DNA of 64,000 nucleotides from an uncultured Thiohalocapsa sp. (GTDB taxonomy: Bacteria; Pseudomonadota; Gammaproteobacteria; Chromatiales; Chromatiaceae): positions 1 to 64,000 of the forward strand of contig NZ_CAJXYK010000031.1 in NCBI RefSeq assembly GCF_913063425.1, written 5' to 3'. Numbering within the stretch: position 1 is the first letter of the stretch; each line of letters begins with the position of its first letter. Below, one piece after another: positions 25,554 to 33,951 of this stretch. The notes under the pieces are model-generated. The model made no database searches. It was not told the DNA's origin and saw nothing but the letters and a program-made list of their open reading frames with translations. A program made the translations under genes and the position numbers.

Positions 25554-25789
25554 GGGTGTGCTCGCGGGCAGCGTGCGCTCGGTGTCGCGAGAGGGATGGC
25601 AAGGGACGACAACCCATGCCGGCAACGGCGCGCCGGCATGCGAGCAGGGAGTTTAGCCGCGATTCATGGATGTACCACCCCGGATGCGCGCTTGCCTGAT
25701 CTGCCGCAAAGCTGCGGCAAAGTGGTGTCGGCGCAGGCTGGCCCGACGGTGCGTGAGGTCCAGGCACCTGCGCGAGCGCTGCGCAAGCT

Positions 25790-26036
25790 GTGACCCTAGA
25801 AAGAGCGGTTGGACGGTCGTCAGGGTGCGTCCCGCGGGGTGCCTGGCAAGGCACAACGACGAGGAATAGTTGTTCTATTCCGAGGAGTTGTAACGCAGCC
25901 AGGCGCCGCGCGGGGCGTGCCATGGCGGCCGTAGCGGCGTTCACCCGGATGGTGGCGCGAGAAGTACTCCCGAAGTCCGCGAGGCTCAGGCATTTGCATG
26001 TGCTTTGAAGCGGTCAACTGCTCTTTCTAGGGTGAC
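25790..26036. mobile_element. MITE-like element with 22-bp terminal inverted repeats
   Basis: The arms 25790-25811 (GTGACCCTAGAAAGAGCGGT and two more bases) and 26015-26036 are inverted copies that match at 20 of 22 bases around a 203-base interior. There is no transposase inside. A small perfect hairpin, GGAATAG..CTATTCC, lies at about 25863-25881. I cannot see a clear target-site duplication. The 25554-26183 gap that contains it has no supported gene. Confidence 0.65.
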
Positions 26037-26080
26037 TGCCGCGGCGCTGCGGAGAACCTTTGGCCGGGCGATGACTGCCG

Positions 26081-26138
26081 GCGGCGGACTGAAGTCCGCC
26101 GGCCCCAGGGTGCCGACTGAAGTCGGCGTACCTGGGGT
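26081..26138. repeat. Pair of GACTGAAGTC hairpin repeats
   Basis: GGCGGACTGAAGTCCGCC followed by GGCCCCAGG, and then GCCGACTGAAGTCGGC followed by ACCTGGGG, are two palindromes of one family. Close relatives occur at 34736-34810. Confidence 0.8.
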
Positions 26139-26183
26139 AGGCTTCGCGACTTACGCCGTTGTGCAAGCGGGCCTGGTCGCCGC

Positions 26184-26861
26184 TCAAGGCAACAGAGTCG
26201 CCAGCGTCGGCTGATCCGGCACCCCGGTGGGTTTCAGGCCGCGCTGCCGCTGGAAGTCGAGCAGGGCCGCCTGCGTGGGTGCGTCGAAGGCGCCGGTCAC
26301 CTCCACCGCATCGAAACCGCGCTGGCGCAGGGCGGCCTGGAGGCGGCGCAGGGTCTCCGCATAGAGCACCAGGCCGATGTCGTCGCTGCGGATCGGCACC
26401 AGCTCGCTGCGCTCGGTGACGGCAGTGCGGCGCAGCGTCTGCGCCAGCTGGTTGACCATGGCGTGAAAGCCCGCCTCCGGGCTCTGCTCGCAGGTGCGCG
26501 CGAGGGCGGCCATCAGCATGTCCGTGGAGTGCCACGATACGTGATCGAACACGCCGTCCTCATACCGGTTCATACCGCTCAAATAGCCCTCGATCCAGCC
26601 GGCGTAGGAATACAGCTCGGGGCCGCGCTCGGCCACGGCAGCGGTGAAGTCGGCGCAGCGGGTGACGCCGGCGCCCTTGACCATGAAGCGGCCCTGGTCG
26701 TCGGCGGCCTGGGTGGCGGTGACGGCGAGAAGCCCGACGAGCGGGCCGAGCAGGCGGCGTGGCAGGGAGCGAAACACGGCGGTGAGGCTTGGCTTGACGA
26801 AGGACTCTATTGACAACGCCGGCGGCGCGGCAACACCCGGTGTGCCGCGCCGCCGGCCCAA
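26184..26861 (-). CDS. Exported HdeA/Rap1a-like protein with peptidoglycan-binding domain
   Basis: A periplasmic protein of 225 residues from the TTG at 26861; the true start may be the GTG at 26777. A signal peptide (RRLLGPLVGLLAVTATQAAD) is followed by a small helical domain with the Rap1a/HdeA-like pattern (FMVKGAGVTRCADFTAAV, YAGWIEGYLSGMNRY, then CEQSPEAGF), where the two cysteines probably form a disulfide. A peptidoglycan-binding-1 domain ends the protein (LRRLQAALRQRGFDAVEVTG to FQRQRGLKPTGV). The role is unknown; cell-wall attachment is inferred. It is co-directional with the upstream 5'-nucleotidase gene, 41 bases away. A similar peptidoglycan-binding domain sits inside the caspase protein at 1274-4576. 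Confidence 0.78.
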   Translation of the reverse strand: MGRRRGTPGVAAPPALSIESFVKPSLTAVFRSLPRRLLGPLVGLLAVTATQAADDQGRFMVKGAGVTRCADFTAAVAERGPELYSYAGWIEGYLSGMNRYEDGVFDHVSWHSTDMLMAALARTCEQSPEAGFHAMVNQLAQTLRRTAVTERSELVPIRSDDIGLVLYAETLRRLQAALRQRGFDAVEVTGAFDAPTQAALLDFQRQRGLKPTGVPDQPTLATLLP

Positions 26862-26902
26862 GCAGCCGGCGGGGCCAGACTGCGCTTGGACCCGGTCCGG
26901 AC

Positions 26903-28750
26903 TCAGCCGCGCCGGCGCACGATGCGCAGCGCGCCCAGCCCCAGCAGCAGGATGCCCAGGGTGGCCGGCACCGGCGTGGCCGCGATGCGGCCCTCGGTGC
27001 TGCCGTAGAGCGCGCCGGTGACGGTGCCGCCGAGACCGTCGCGGATGTAGCGCCGCAGCGCCTCGGCGTAGGAGATGCCGAAGTCCACGAAGCTGCGGTC
27101 GGAGAGCACGTCGTAGCCATCGCCGCCGCCGGCGGTGAAGCTGTTGGTCACCAGGTCGATGGTGAAGTCGTCGCCCACCAGCACGCCCATGGACGCGGTG
27201 AACAGGTGCGTGCCGTCGGCCAGGTAGATGTTGACCACCTCGTTGGTGTCCTTGTGGTACTCGAACTTGATCCCGGACACCTGCAGGAAGCGGCCGTCGT
27301 CATCGGGCAGCTCGGCGACGGCATGGTTCAGCGTCTCCAGCAGCTCCTCGACGGTGAAGTCCTCGATGACCGCGAGCGAGTTGGCGAAGGGCAGCACCGA
27401 GATGACGTCGGCGTTGGTGACATTACCGGCGTTGATGGAGTCGCGGATGCCGCCGCCGTTGGTCATGCCGACGATGGCATCCGCGTCCAGGGTGCCCAGC
27501 TGTTGCGCGGAGAAGACGAAGGCGTCGGCGATGAGGTTGCCGAGATTGGTCTCGCCGCTGCGGACGTTCTCGCGGATGCCGTCCAGGAAGACCTCGGTGC
27601 TGCCCACCTGCTCTGCGGCGATGGCGTCATAGTCCGCCTGCAGCGGGACCATGATGTCGTTCTGGATGTCGATGGCGGGGCTGCTGCCGCGGGTGCCGGT
27701 GGCGGCGGTGCCGGTGTCCGGGTCCACCAGGATCGGGTCGCCGTTGAAGGCGGTCACCTCGCCGGCGGCGTTGAACTCCACCTCCAGCTCGCCGACGTAG
27801 CGGTACTCGCCGATGGTGGTGACCACGGGGACCGCGTTGCCGTCGGCATCCGTCGCCGTGGTGGGGTAGGGGCCACTGATATTCGGCTGGAAGGGGTTGC
27901 TGGACAGGGCGTCGGGGCTGTTCGCCAGCAGCTCGTCGCCGCCGCCGGCGATAATGACGTCCACACCGCGGAGCTGACCGGCCAGCGCGATCTCCTCCTC
28001 GATGGCCTGCAGATGGCTGGAGAGGATGATCTTGTTGACGCCGGCGCCCTCAAGGGTGTTGATCTCCGCCTGTACCGCCGTGGCCACGTCGTTGATGGTG
28101 ACATTGCCGGGCGAGGAGATGACATCGAGCCGCTCGGTGGTGGCACCGATGATGCCGTACTGCTCGCTGCCGCGGCTGACGATGGTGCTCTTGGCGATGC
28201 CGCTGCTGCCCACCAGGCTCGCAAGATTCGCCTCGCCGGAGAAGTCGAGGTTCGCGCTCAGGAAGGGGGCTGTGCCGCCGGCGGCCTGGTAGCCGCCGAT
28301 GAAGTCCGCCAGCACATCCGGGCCGAAGTCGAAGTCGTGGTTGCCGAGGGTGATGGCGTCATAGCCCGTGGTGGCCAGCGCCAACGCGTCGTAGTAGTTG
28401 TTGTCGATGTTGTCGGCGCCGTAGCCGATGCCGCCGACGGCATCACGCCGGCGCTGGCTGGACTCGAAGGCGATGCCGGCGAGGAAGTTGTCGCCGGAGG
28501 ACAGGGTCAGCACGTCGCGCCCGGCGCCGATGGCGGCGTTCCGGGCCGTCTCCAGCTCGGTCAGGAAGTAATCGAAGCCGCCGAAGCCATTGCTGCCGAG
28601 CAGCTTGGATTCACCGTCGTTGTTGTGGAACAGGGTCAGGCTCGCGGCGGACGCCTGCGGTGCGGCGAGTCCGAGCTGGAGGCCCGCCGCGAGGCCGAGC
28701 AGGACCGCTGTGGAGCTGTGGGGGCGGAAGCGACGGAACCGCGACATCAT
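26903..28750 (-). CDS. Exported 5'-nucleotidase with PEP-CTERM-like tail
   Basis: UshA/5'-nucleotidase-family metallophosphoesterase, 615 residues from the ATG at 28750 (GGGAG upstream). A signal peptide (about 12-35) precedes the calcineurin-like domain: SLTLFHNNDGE, SSGDNFLAG, ITLGNHDFDFG and SSHLQ. The metal motif normally reads D-x-H; here it reads HNND, a change from the usual HTND. The C-terminal nucleotide-binding domain has ETNLGNLIADAF and TNGGGIRDSI. The protein ends with VPATLGILLLGLGALRIV and then RRRG, a PEP-CTERM-like sorting signal, so it is probably surface-attached. It would release nucleosides and phosphate from extracellular nucleotides. Confidence 0.9.
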   Translation of the reverse strand: MMSRFRRFRPHSSTAVLLGLAAGLQLGLAAPQASAASLTLFHNNDGESKLLGSNGFGGFDYFLTELETARNAAIGAGRDVLTLSSGDNFLAGIAFESSQRRRDAVGGIGYGADNIDNNYYDALALATTGYDAITLGNHDFDFGPDVLADFIGGYQAAGGTAPFLSANLDFSGEANLASLVGSSGIAKSTIVSRGSEQYGIIGATTERLDVISSPGNVTINDVATAVQAEINTLEGAGVNKIILSSHLQAIEEEIALAGQLRGVDVIIAGGGDELLANSPDALSSNPFQPNISGPYPTTATDADGNAVPVVTTIGEYRYVGELEVEFNAAGEVTAFNGDPILVDPDTGTAATGTRGSSPAIDIQNDIMVPLQADYDAIAAEQVGSTEVFLDGIRENVRSGETNLGNLIADAFVFSAQQLGTLDADAIVGMTNGGGIRDSINAGNVTNADVISVLPFANSLAVIEDFTVEELLETLNHAVAELPDDDGRFLQVSGIKFEYHKDTNEVVNIYLADGTHLFTASMGVLVGDDFTIDLVTNSFTAGGGDGYDVLSDRSFVDFGISYAEALRRYIRDGLGGTVTGALYGSTEGRIAATPVPATLGILLLGLGALRIVRRRG

Positions 28751-29105
28751 GGGTGTCTCCCGGATAAAGTTCGGATCGGCAGAAGGGGTGCGAGGCTTCG
28801 GTGCGCGGAGGCGGCCGGCAGCGCGATGCGCTTTGTATCGGCGACGCGGACAGACGTGTTCGGACACCGCGTCAGTGCCGCCGCAAGGCTACCGGCGGCT
28901 CGTAACGGCCCGGTGACGCCGGAGTGAAGGTTTTGTGACGGATGAGCGTCAGCCAGCTCCACGGGGTTGATCTCGCGCTCGGCTCTCCCGTTACGCCCGT
29001 GACACCCGTTGCGGCGTTGCGCCGTTGCGTGAAACTTTTTCAGCGCCCATTGCCCATTGCCCATTGAGCGGCTGCCTGAGCCTCCATCGGCCTGCGACGC
29101 GCAGG
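28751..29105. repeat. Intergenic region with CCCATTG repeats
   Basis: There is no gene between the 5'-nucleotidase start and the S9 peptidase stop. Near 29010-29035 is a GTTGCGGCGTTGCGCCGTTG run, relatives of which occur at about 45477, 37560 and 52045. At about 29045-29066 CCCATTG is repeated three times. Nothing else is visible. Confidence 0.5.
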
Positions 29106-31112
29106 TCAGCGCACCTCCGCTGTGCTGCCCTCGATGGCCTGCTCCGGCTCCGCGCGGCCACCCAGCTGGGCTCCCAGGAAGCGCTCGATGCGCGCGAAGG
29201 CGTCCAGGCGATTCTCCGGCCGCGCGAAGCCGTGGCCCTCGTCCGGGAAGACGATGTAGGTGACGGGCAGGTCCTTGGCGCGCATGGCCGCGACGATCTG
29301 GTCGCTCTCGGCGATCTTCACCCGCGGGTCGTTGGCGCCCTGGAGCACCATGAGCGGGTCGTTGATGTTGTCTACATGGAAGAGCGGTGAGATGCGCTTG
29401 TTCAATTCCGCGTCGTTCTCCACGTCGCCTACGCGCAGCACCAGCTCCTTTTTGGCCGGCGCCCAATAGGGCGGAATGGACTCGAACAGGGTCTTGATGT
29501 GCGACGGGCCCACGATGTCCACGCCGCAGGTGTAGAGGTCCGGCGTGAAGGTGAGTCCGGCGAGGGTCGCATAGCCGCCGTAGGAGCCGCCCATGATGCA
29601 CACGCGCTCGGGGTCGGCGATGCCCTGCGCGATGGCCCACTTGGTCGCATCGGTGAGGTCGTGCTGCATGGCACCGACGCCCCACTCGTTGTTGCCGGCG
29701 TTCAGGAAGGCCTTGCCGAAGCCGGTGGAGCCGCGAAAGTTCACCTGCAGCACCGCATAGCCGCGGTTGGCGAGCCACTGGGCCTGGGCGTCATAGCCCC
29801 AGTGGTCCCGGGCCCAGGGGCCGCCGTGCACCAGGAGCACCATGGGCAGGGGCGCGGCGGGCTTGCCGCCGTCGACGGTGGCGGGCAGCGTCAGGTAGCT
29901 CGGCAGGGTCAGCCCGTCGCGGACGGTGATCTCCACCGGCTGCATGTTGGTGAGGGTGTATTCGCTCAGCTCGGGGCGGGTGACGAACAACAGCTCCGCG
30001 CTGCGCTCTTTGCCGTCATCGCCAGCGCGCCGGTAGAGGTAGTAGCTGGTGGGGCCGTCGTCGGGCTGAAAGGCGACGATCCAGCGGTCGTCGGCCAGCG
30101 TGCGGTCGGCGATGACCAGCTCGCCGCGGGCAACCTTGCGCAGGTACGCGAAGTCCGGCTTCAGCGTCTCGTCCAGCAGCGTCCATTCCGGCTTCAGGTA
30201 GTCGAATTCCACGGCCTGGATGCGGTGCTCGGTGGGGTGGACGATGACGCCGGCCAGGTCGCTCTTGGGGTCTTTGGCGAGCTCCCGCTGCGCTTCGCCC
30301 GTCCTGGCGTCCACCGCGATGAGCCTGGTGGTGTCGCTCTCCAGGGAGCTGGACACGAACAGCGTGTCGCCGGATGCATCGAATCCGTAGGCACCGCCGT
30401 TCTCGCCGAAGGGGAAGCGGATCAGCTCCCGCCACTGGGCGTCCTCGCTGTCGCGCACCCGGATGATGTCGTCGCCGGTCTGCGGGTCCTTGGCCTCGGC
30501 GGCGCGGATGCGGAAGTCGGCGTCGGTGAGCCAGCCGAGCACATCGCCCGGGTTCTCGGTGTCCAGCGTGACCTCGCCGCTCGCGAGATCGATGCGGTAC
30601 ATGTCGAAGACGCTCGGGTCGCGCTTGTTCAGTCCCACCAGCACCTCGCCCGGGTGCTCGGGGTCGGTGATCAGGTTCTCGGCGCGGACCCCTTCGAAGG
30701 GCGTGAGATCCCGGGTCTCGCCGCCGGCCGCGTCCACAGCGTACAGGTGCCAGTTCTCGTCGCCGCCCTGGTCCTGGAGATAGAACACCCGCTTGCCGTC
30801 CTGGGACCAGCCGTGGAAGCGGATGCCGCGGACGCCGTCATCGGTGATCTGTCGGGGCTCGCCCGAGCCGTCCGCCGGCTGCACCCAGACGTTCAGCACA
30901 CCCTTGTCGGACGGCGCCAGCCAGCTCAGGTAGTCGCCGGTGGGGGCGATGCGGGCCTGGGTGCGGGTCGGGTTGCCGAACAGCACCTCAAGCGGAATCA
31001 GCGCAGGGGGCTCGGCGGCCGGTGCCGCAGCGGTATCGGTGGCGCGGGTGTCGTTGGCGGTGCTCATCAGGACAATCGCGGTCAGGGCAGGCGTCAGGAA
31101 TTGGATGGACAT
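29106..31112 (-). CDS. Exported S9-family prolyl oligopeptidase / acylaminoacyl peptidase
   Basis: A 668-residue serine peptidase. An N-terminal signal peptide (about 1-24) is followed by a beta-propeller (about 45-390) and an alpha/beta-hydrolase domain. The catalytic triad is readable as Ser510 in GGSYGG, Asp595 in GANDPRVKI and His627 in DEGHGF. The oxyanion region HGGPWARDHWGYD is present. It should cut peptides of limited length in the periplasm. The ATG at 31112 starts the leader. It is the upstream co-directional neighbour of the 5'-nucleotidase gene but is separated from it by 355 bases, so a shared operon is unlikely. Confidence 0.92.
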   Translation of the reverse strand: MSIQFLTPALTAIVLMSTANDTRATDTAAAPAAEPPALIPLEVLFGNPTRTQARIAPTGDYLSWLAPSDKGVLNVWVQPADGSGEPRQITDDGVRGIRFHGWSQDGKRVFYLQDQGGDENWHLYAVDAAGGETRDLTPFEGVRAENLITDPEHPGEVLVGLNKRDPSVFDMYRIDLASGEVTLDTENPGDVLGWLTDADFRIRAAEAKDPQTGDDIIRVRDSEDAQWRELIRFPFGENGGAYGFDASGDTLFVSSSLESDTTRLIAVDARTGEAQRELAKDPKSDLAGVIVHPTEHRIQAVEFDYLKPEWTLLDETLKPDFAYLRKVARGELVIADRTLADDRWIVAFQPDDGPTSYYLYRRAGDDGKERSAELLFVTRPELSEYTLTNMQPVEITVRDGLTLPSYLTLPATVDGGKPAAPLPMVLLVHGGPWARDHWGYDAQAQWLANRGYAVLQVNFRGSTGFGKAFLNAGNNEWGVGAMQHDLTDATKWAIAQGIADPERVCIMGGSYGGYATLAGLTFTPDLYTCGVDIVGPSHIKTLFESIPPYWAPAKKELVLRVGDVENDAELNKRISPLFHVDNINDPLMVLQGANDPRVKIAESDQIVAAMRAKDLPVTYIVFPDEGHGFARPENRLDAFARIERFLGAQLGGRAEPEQAIEGSTAEVR

Positions 31113-31303
31113 GGGGTCGGTCCGGCGGTCTGCGGCGGCTCAGTCTCAATGCTCATCAGGAGAGTGGGTGTGCGGCGCGCGCACGGCCGACTCTCCATGC
31201 GAGAGCGGCGGCATAGTAACCCGGGGCCGCTCCACCGCAACCGTGCCCGGAGCATCCCCAAGGAGGAGCATCCCAAAGGACACCCGGCCGGGCGCCGCCC
31301 AGC

Positions 31304-31474
31304 TCACTCCGACGGAAACAGCTCGCTGTGGATGCCGCCTCGCTCGCAGAGGTCGTGTAGACGGCGGTGTAAGGTCAACAACACCGCCGCCTGGCGCTTG
31401 GCGGTGAGGGCGTAGATGGCATCGTACACGGGGTGGCCGAGATCGGCGGCGAGGCATCGAGCGCGACCGTGCCG
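31304..31474 (-). pseudogene. Truncated PIN-domain (VapC/FitB-type) toxin remnant
   Basis: The frame just downstream of the antitoxin encodes only the C-terminal end of a PIN toxin: LGHPVYDAIYALTAKRQAAV, then a segment ending with the LTLHRRL motif, and a stop at 31304. The N-terminal three acidic active-site residues and about 80 residues are missing and no start fits. A deletion has probably removed the toxin core. Confidence 0.7.
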
Positions 31475-31475
31475 G

Positions 31476-31721
31476 TCACCGCTGCTCTCGATCCTCGCGC
31501 AACAATGCCTCGGGCGTCGGCGCGCTCGCGGACAGACGACGCCCGCTTGCCGCGAGCGCGGCAACGACCCGCTCCCGACGCCGGGCTGCATCGGTGAGAC
31601 CCAGCGCCCGACGCAGCTCGACGATGGCTTGCTGAGACAGGCTGCGATGCTCTGCGCGGGCGGCGGCCGCGATCCCCTGATAGACGTCTTCCGGCAAATC
31701 ACGGATCTGGAGTGTGGGCAT
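31476..31721 (-). CDS. FitA/VapB-type antitoxin (ribbon-helix-helix)
   Basis: An 81-residue protein whose N-terminus (MPTLQIRDLPEDVYQGIAAA) and following helix (SLSQQAIVELRRALGL) match Arc-type ribbon-helix-helix antitoxins of the FitA family. These bind operator DNA and neutralise a PIN-domain RNase. The C-terminal tail is the toxin-binding part. Its partner directly downstream (31304-31474) is only a toxin fragment, so this is now an orphan antitoxin. The ATG at 31721 begins the RHH strand. It may still repress its own promoter or neutralise a related toxin elsewhere. Confidence 0.82.
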   Translation of the reverse strand: MPTLQIRDLPEDVYQGIAAAARAEHRSLSQQAIVELRRALGLTDAARRRERVVAALAASGRRLSASAPTPEALLREDREQR

Positions 31722-31768
31722 GGAAGCGCCCCGCGGTCGGTTAGGGCACCACCGCTGCAACGGTGACC

Positions 31769-32215
31769 TCAGCTCATGTAGGCCAGCGCCTCCGGCCCCG
31801 GGTTGGGCAGCCCAGCGGTGCGCCAGGCCGCGCGGCAGGTGCCGAAGAGCTGTTTGACATGGGTCTTGGGCATGCCCTGGGCATGGCAGAGCTGCTGCAC
31901 CGGCGGCAGGGCGCCGCAGCTCAGGAAGTGCTCGCGCAGGTAGTAGATGACGGCCATGTGCTCCTCGCTGAGCGTGCCGCGGCTGTCCAGGGCTGTCACC
32001 AGGCAGGCGAAGGTCTCCGACCACAGGTGCGGGTCGGTGATGAAGCCGTCCTCGTCCAAGGGCAAGGGCTCATGGATGGAGTGGAAGCGGCTCCCCTGGG
32101 GCGCGCTCTCGCACATCTGGGCGGTGCCGGCGGTGTGCGCTGCCAAGTGGGCCGGTCCGGCGGTGTGCCGGTCGATGTACTGGCCGGTGTGCTGCTGGCT
32201 GGCGGGCTGGATCAT
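31769..32215 (-). CDS. DsrC/TusE-family-like protein lacking the terminal cysteine
   Basis: A 148-residue protein. After a variable N-terminus, residues about 50-140 match the DsrC/TusE fold: DEDGFITDPHLWSETFA, LSEEHMAVIYYLREHF, and a C-terminal arm with FGTCRAAWRTAGLPNPG. DsrC and TusE carry a conserved cysteine second from the C-terminus that bears persulfide or trisulfide. Here the protein ends GPEALAYMS with no such Cys, and only the arm cysteine in FGTC and two others (CLVT, CGALP) remain. It therefore cannot do the standard DsrC chemistry and belongs with divergent or regulatory members. The ATG at 32215 has GGAGG about 7 bases upstream. It lies just upstream of, and is co-directional with, the antitoxin remnant. 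Confidence 0.82.
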   Translation of the reverse strand: MIQPASQQHTGQYIDRHTAGPAHLAAHTAGTAQMCESAPQGSRFHSIHEPLPLDEDGFITDPHLWSETFACLVTALDSRGTLSEEHMAVIYYLREHFLSCGALPPVQQLCHAQGMPKTHVKQLFGTCRAAWRTAGLPNPGPEALAYMS

Positions 32216-32538
32216 GGCGGACCTCCATCGGTAAATCCATAAGTTCTGTTGATGTCCACATCAGCGGTGGCGCTGTTTTGAGGTTAGCAATGCCGGGCCG
32301 CCGGTCAATCGGGTAACCCCGGCAAAGCTGAGCGAACAGCTCGGGTATTGCCCTGGATCAATAGACCGGCTGCCTTGCCTGAGCGACTCCGCAGAGATCC
32401 GGCTTAGCGATGGCTCGGGAACGACGGATACACCTGTAAGGGGGGGCAAGCGACGCGCATCCGCTGCCCCGCCTGTTGCATGCGTGTCGTTTGTCCAGCC
32501 GACGGTGCCCGTTCTGCTCAGTGACCGATGGCCCTGGC
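32216..32538. other. Intergenic region upstream of the DsrC-like gene
   Basis: There is no supported gene. The segment near 32228-32330 is less GC-rich than its surroundings and probably holds the promoter of the DsrC-like gene. I see no convincing operator, hairpin or terminator. Confidence 0.4.
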
Positions 32539-33810
32539 TCAGAGCCGATGTGTGTCCAGCCAGCCCTCCACGGTGCGCCTGGTGGCCGCACTCACGGGAT
32601 GATTGCCCGCCAGCAGCAGCTCACCGATCTGCCAGCGCCCGCCGGGCCAGCGCACCAGGGACAGGGTGGCCCGCTGCGGGGCCAGCACCCGGTAGATGTA
32701 GGTGTCGCCGCCGGCGACGCGCTCGGCATAGCCGGCGACACAGTTGTGCTGCCGGCGTCCTTCCTCCACCAGGGCCTGCGGGGCGCGCAGCGGCACGATG
32801 GCGTCGGTGCCCGGCAGCGGCGGCGGCGGAAAGCGGCACGACTGGAGCCGGCCGTCTTCCAGCCGGGTGTAGTCCCGCGCCAGATCCTGGAACAGCCCGT
32901 CCAGGCGCCGACGCTCGCGGAAGCGTCGCCGGGAGATATCCACCCCCAGGGCATCCGCCATCTGTTGGATGTCCGCGAGCCGCCGGGCGGTGAACGGAAA
33001 GTGGCCCTCCTGAGGCTCTTCGACGATGGCCTCGAACAGCACCGGCGTCGCCAGCGCCCGCAGCTGTGGGTCCAGCAGCAGGGTCAGCGCACCCAGGTTC
33101 AGCGCCGGCAGGTGGCCCATCACCTGCAGCGCCTCGTCGTCCGCGAGCAGGCGCTTGAGGCCGCCCACCAGCTCCCGGCTCATGGCGCCGGGGCGGATCT
33201 TGGCCATGGCCCTGACCGCGCGCTTGCTCTGCGGCAGGCCGAGCCGGTCCATGATCTCCGCCTGCTTCCGGCCGACGAGCTGGTCCAGGCGCTGGTGGCG
33301 CTCCGGTGCGCGGGCGGCCAGTGATTCGCGAAAGGCGAGTGCCAGGCAGTAGCCGAGCGCCGGGCTGGTGTCCAGCAGGTCAGCGCGCTCCTCACCCAGT
33401 GCCCGCAGCAGCCGGAGCAGCGGCAGGTGGTCGCCGCGGAAGGGCTCGATGCGCCGGGCGACGGGCTTTGGGCAGCTGAAGCGGAAGGCATCGAAGGCGC
33501 GCTTGCGCCGCTGCGCCGGGGTGAGCCGCGGGCGGGTGGGCGGCAGCGGCGGGGCATCCGGTGGCAGCACCAGATCCAGCGCCAGCTGCTGCGGCGCCCC
33601 TGCCGGCGGCGCCTTGGGCTTCGGCTTGCGCCTGGGCCGGTAGGGGCGGATCAGCGGATAGTCGGGCTCGAAGTCCAGCCAGCGGGCGTTGCGGTCGTGC
33701 TTGCGCACGGCCGTGAGGTCCGGCCAGGCCTTGATGAGCTGCGTCTCCTCGGCTTTGAAGACGTACAGCGTGTCCTGCTTGAAGCGGGCGTCCAGGCGGT
33801 CGGCGGGCAT
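32539..33810 (-). CDS. PcfJ-like protein
   Basis: A 423-residue cytoplasmic protein. The C-terminal third has the hallmark of the PcfJ-like family: LVEEGRRQHNCVAGYAERVA followed by DTYIYRVL and SLVRWPGGRWQIGELLLAGN. The N-terminal part is basic and Pro-rich (RRKPKPKAPP near 60-70), followed by helical sequence. PcfJ was named from a conjugative plasmid, but such proteins are common on chromosomes and have no known activity. No conjugation genes are near. The ATG at 33810 is the first good start. It is transcribed alone between two exported-protein genes; its biological role cannot be read from context. Confidence 0.85.
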   Translation of the reverse strand: MPADRLDARFKQDTLYVFKAEETQLIKAWPDLTAVRKHDRNARWLDFEPDYPLIRPYRPRRKPKPKAPPAGAPQQLALDLVLPPDAPPLPPTRPRLTPAQRRKRAFDAFRFSCPKPVARRIEPFRGDHLPLLRLLRALGEERADLLDTSPALGYCLALAFRESLAARAPERHQRLDQLVGRKQAEIMDRLGLPQSKRAVRAMAKIRPGAMSRELVGGLKRLLADDEALQVMGHLPALNLGALTLLLDPQLRALATPVLFEAIVEEPQEGHFPFTARRLADIQQMADALGVDISRRRFRERRRLDGLFQDLARDYTRLEDGRLQSCRFPPPPLPGTDAIVPLRAPQALVEEGRRQHNCVAGYAERVAGGDTYIYRVLAPQRATLSLVRWPGGRWQIGELLLAGNHPVSAATRRTVEGWLDTHRL

Positions 33811-33951
33811 GGCGGCAAAATGGCGGTGGCGGGCCGGCTGCTCAGGATAGGCCGCAATGGGCTCAGGGGGCGAGTCTGCGAAGACCGGCCGGGGCGGAGG
33901 TCGATCCTGTTGCCCGGTCTCTGCAACGCCGCACGAGGGCCTGGGCCAGCA

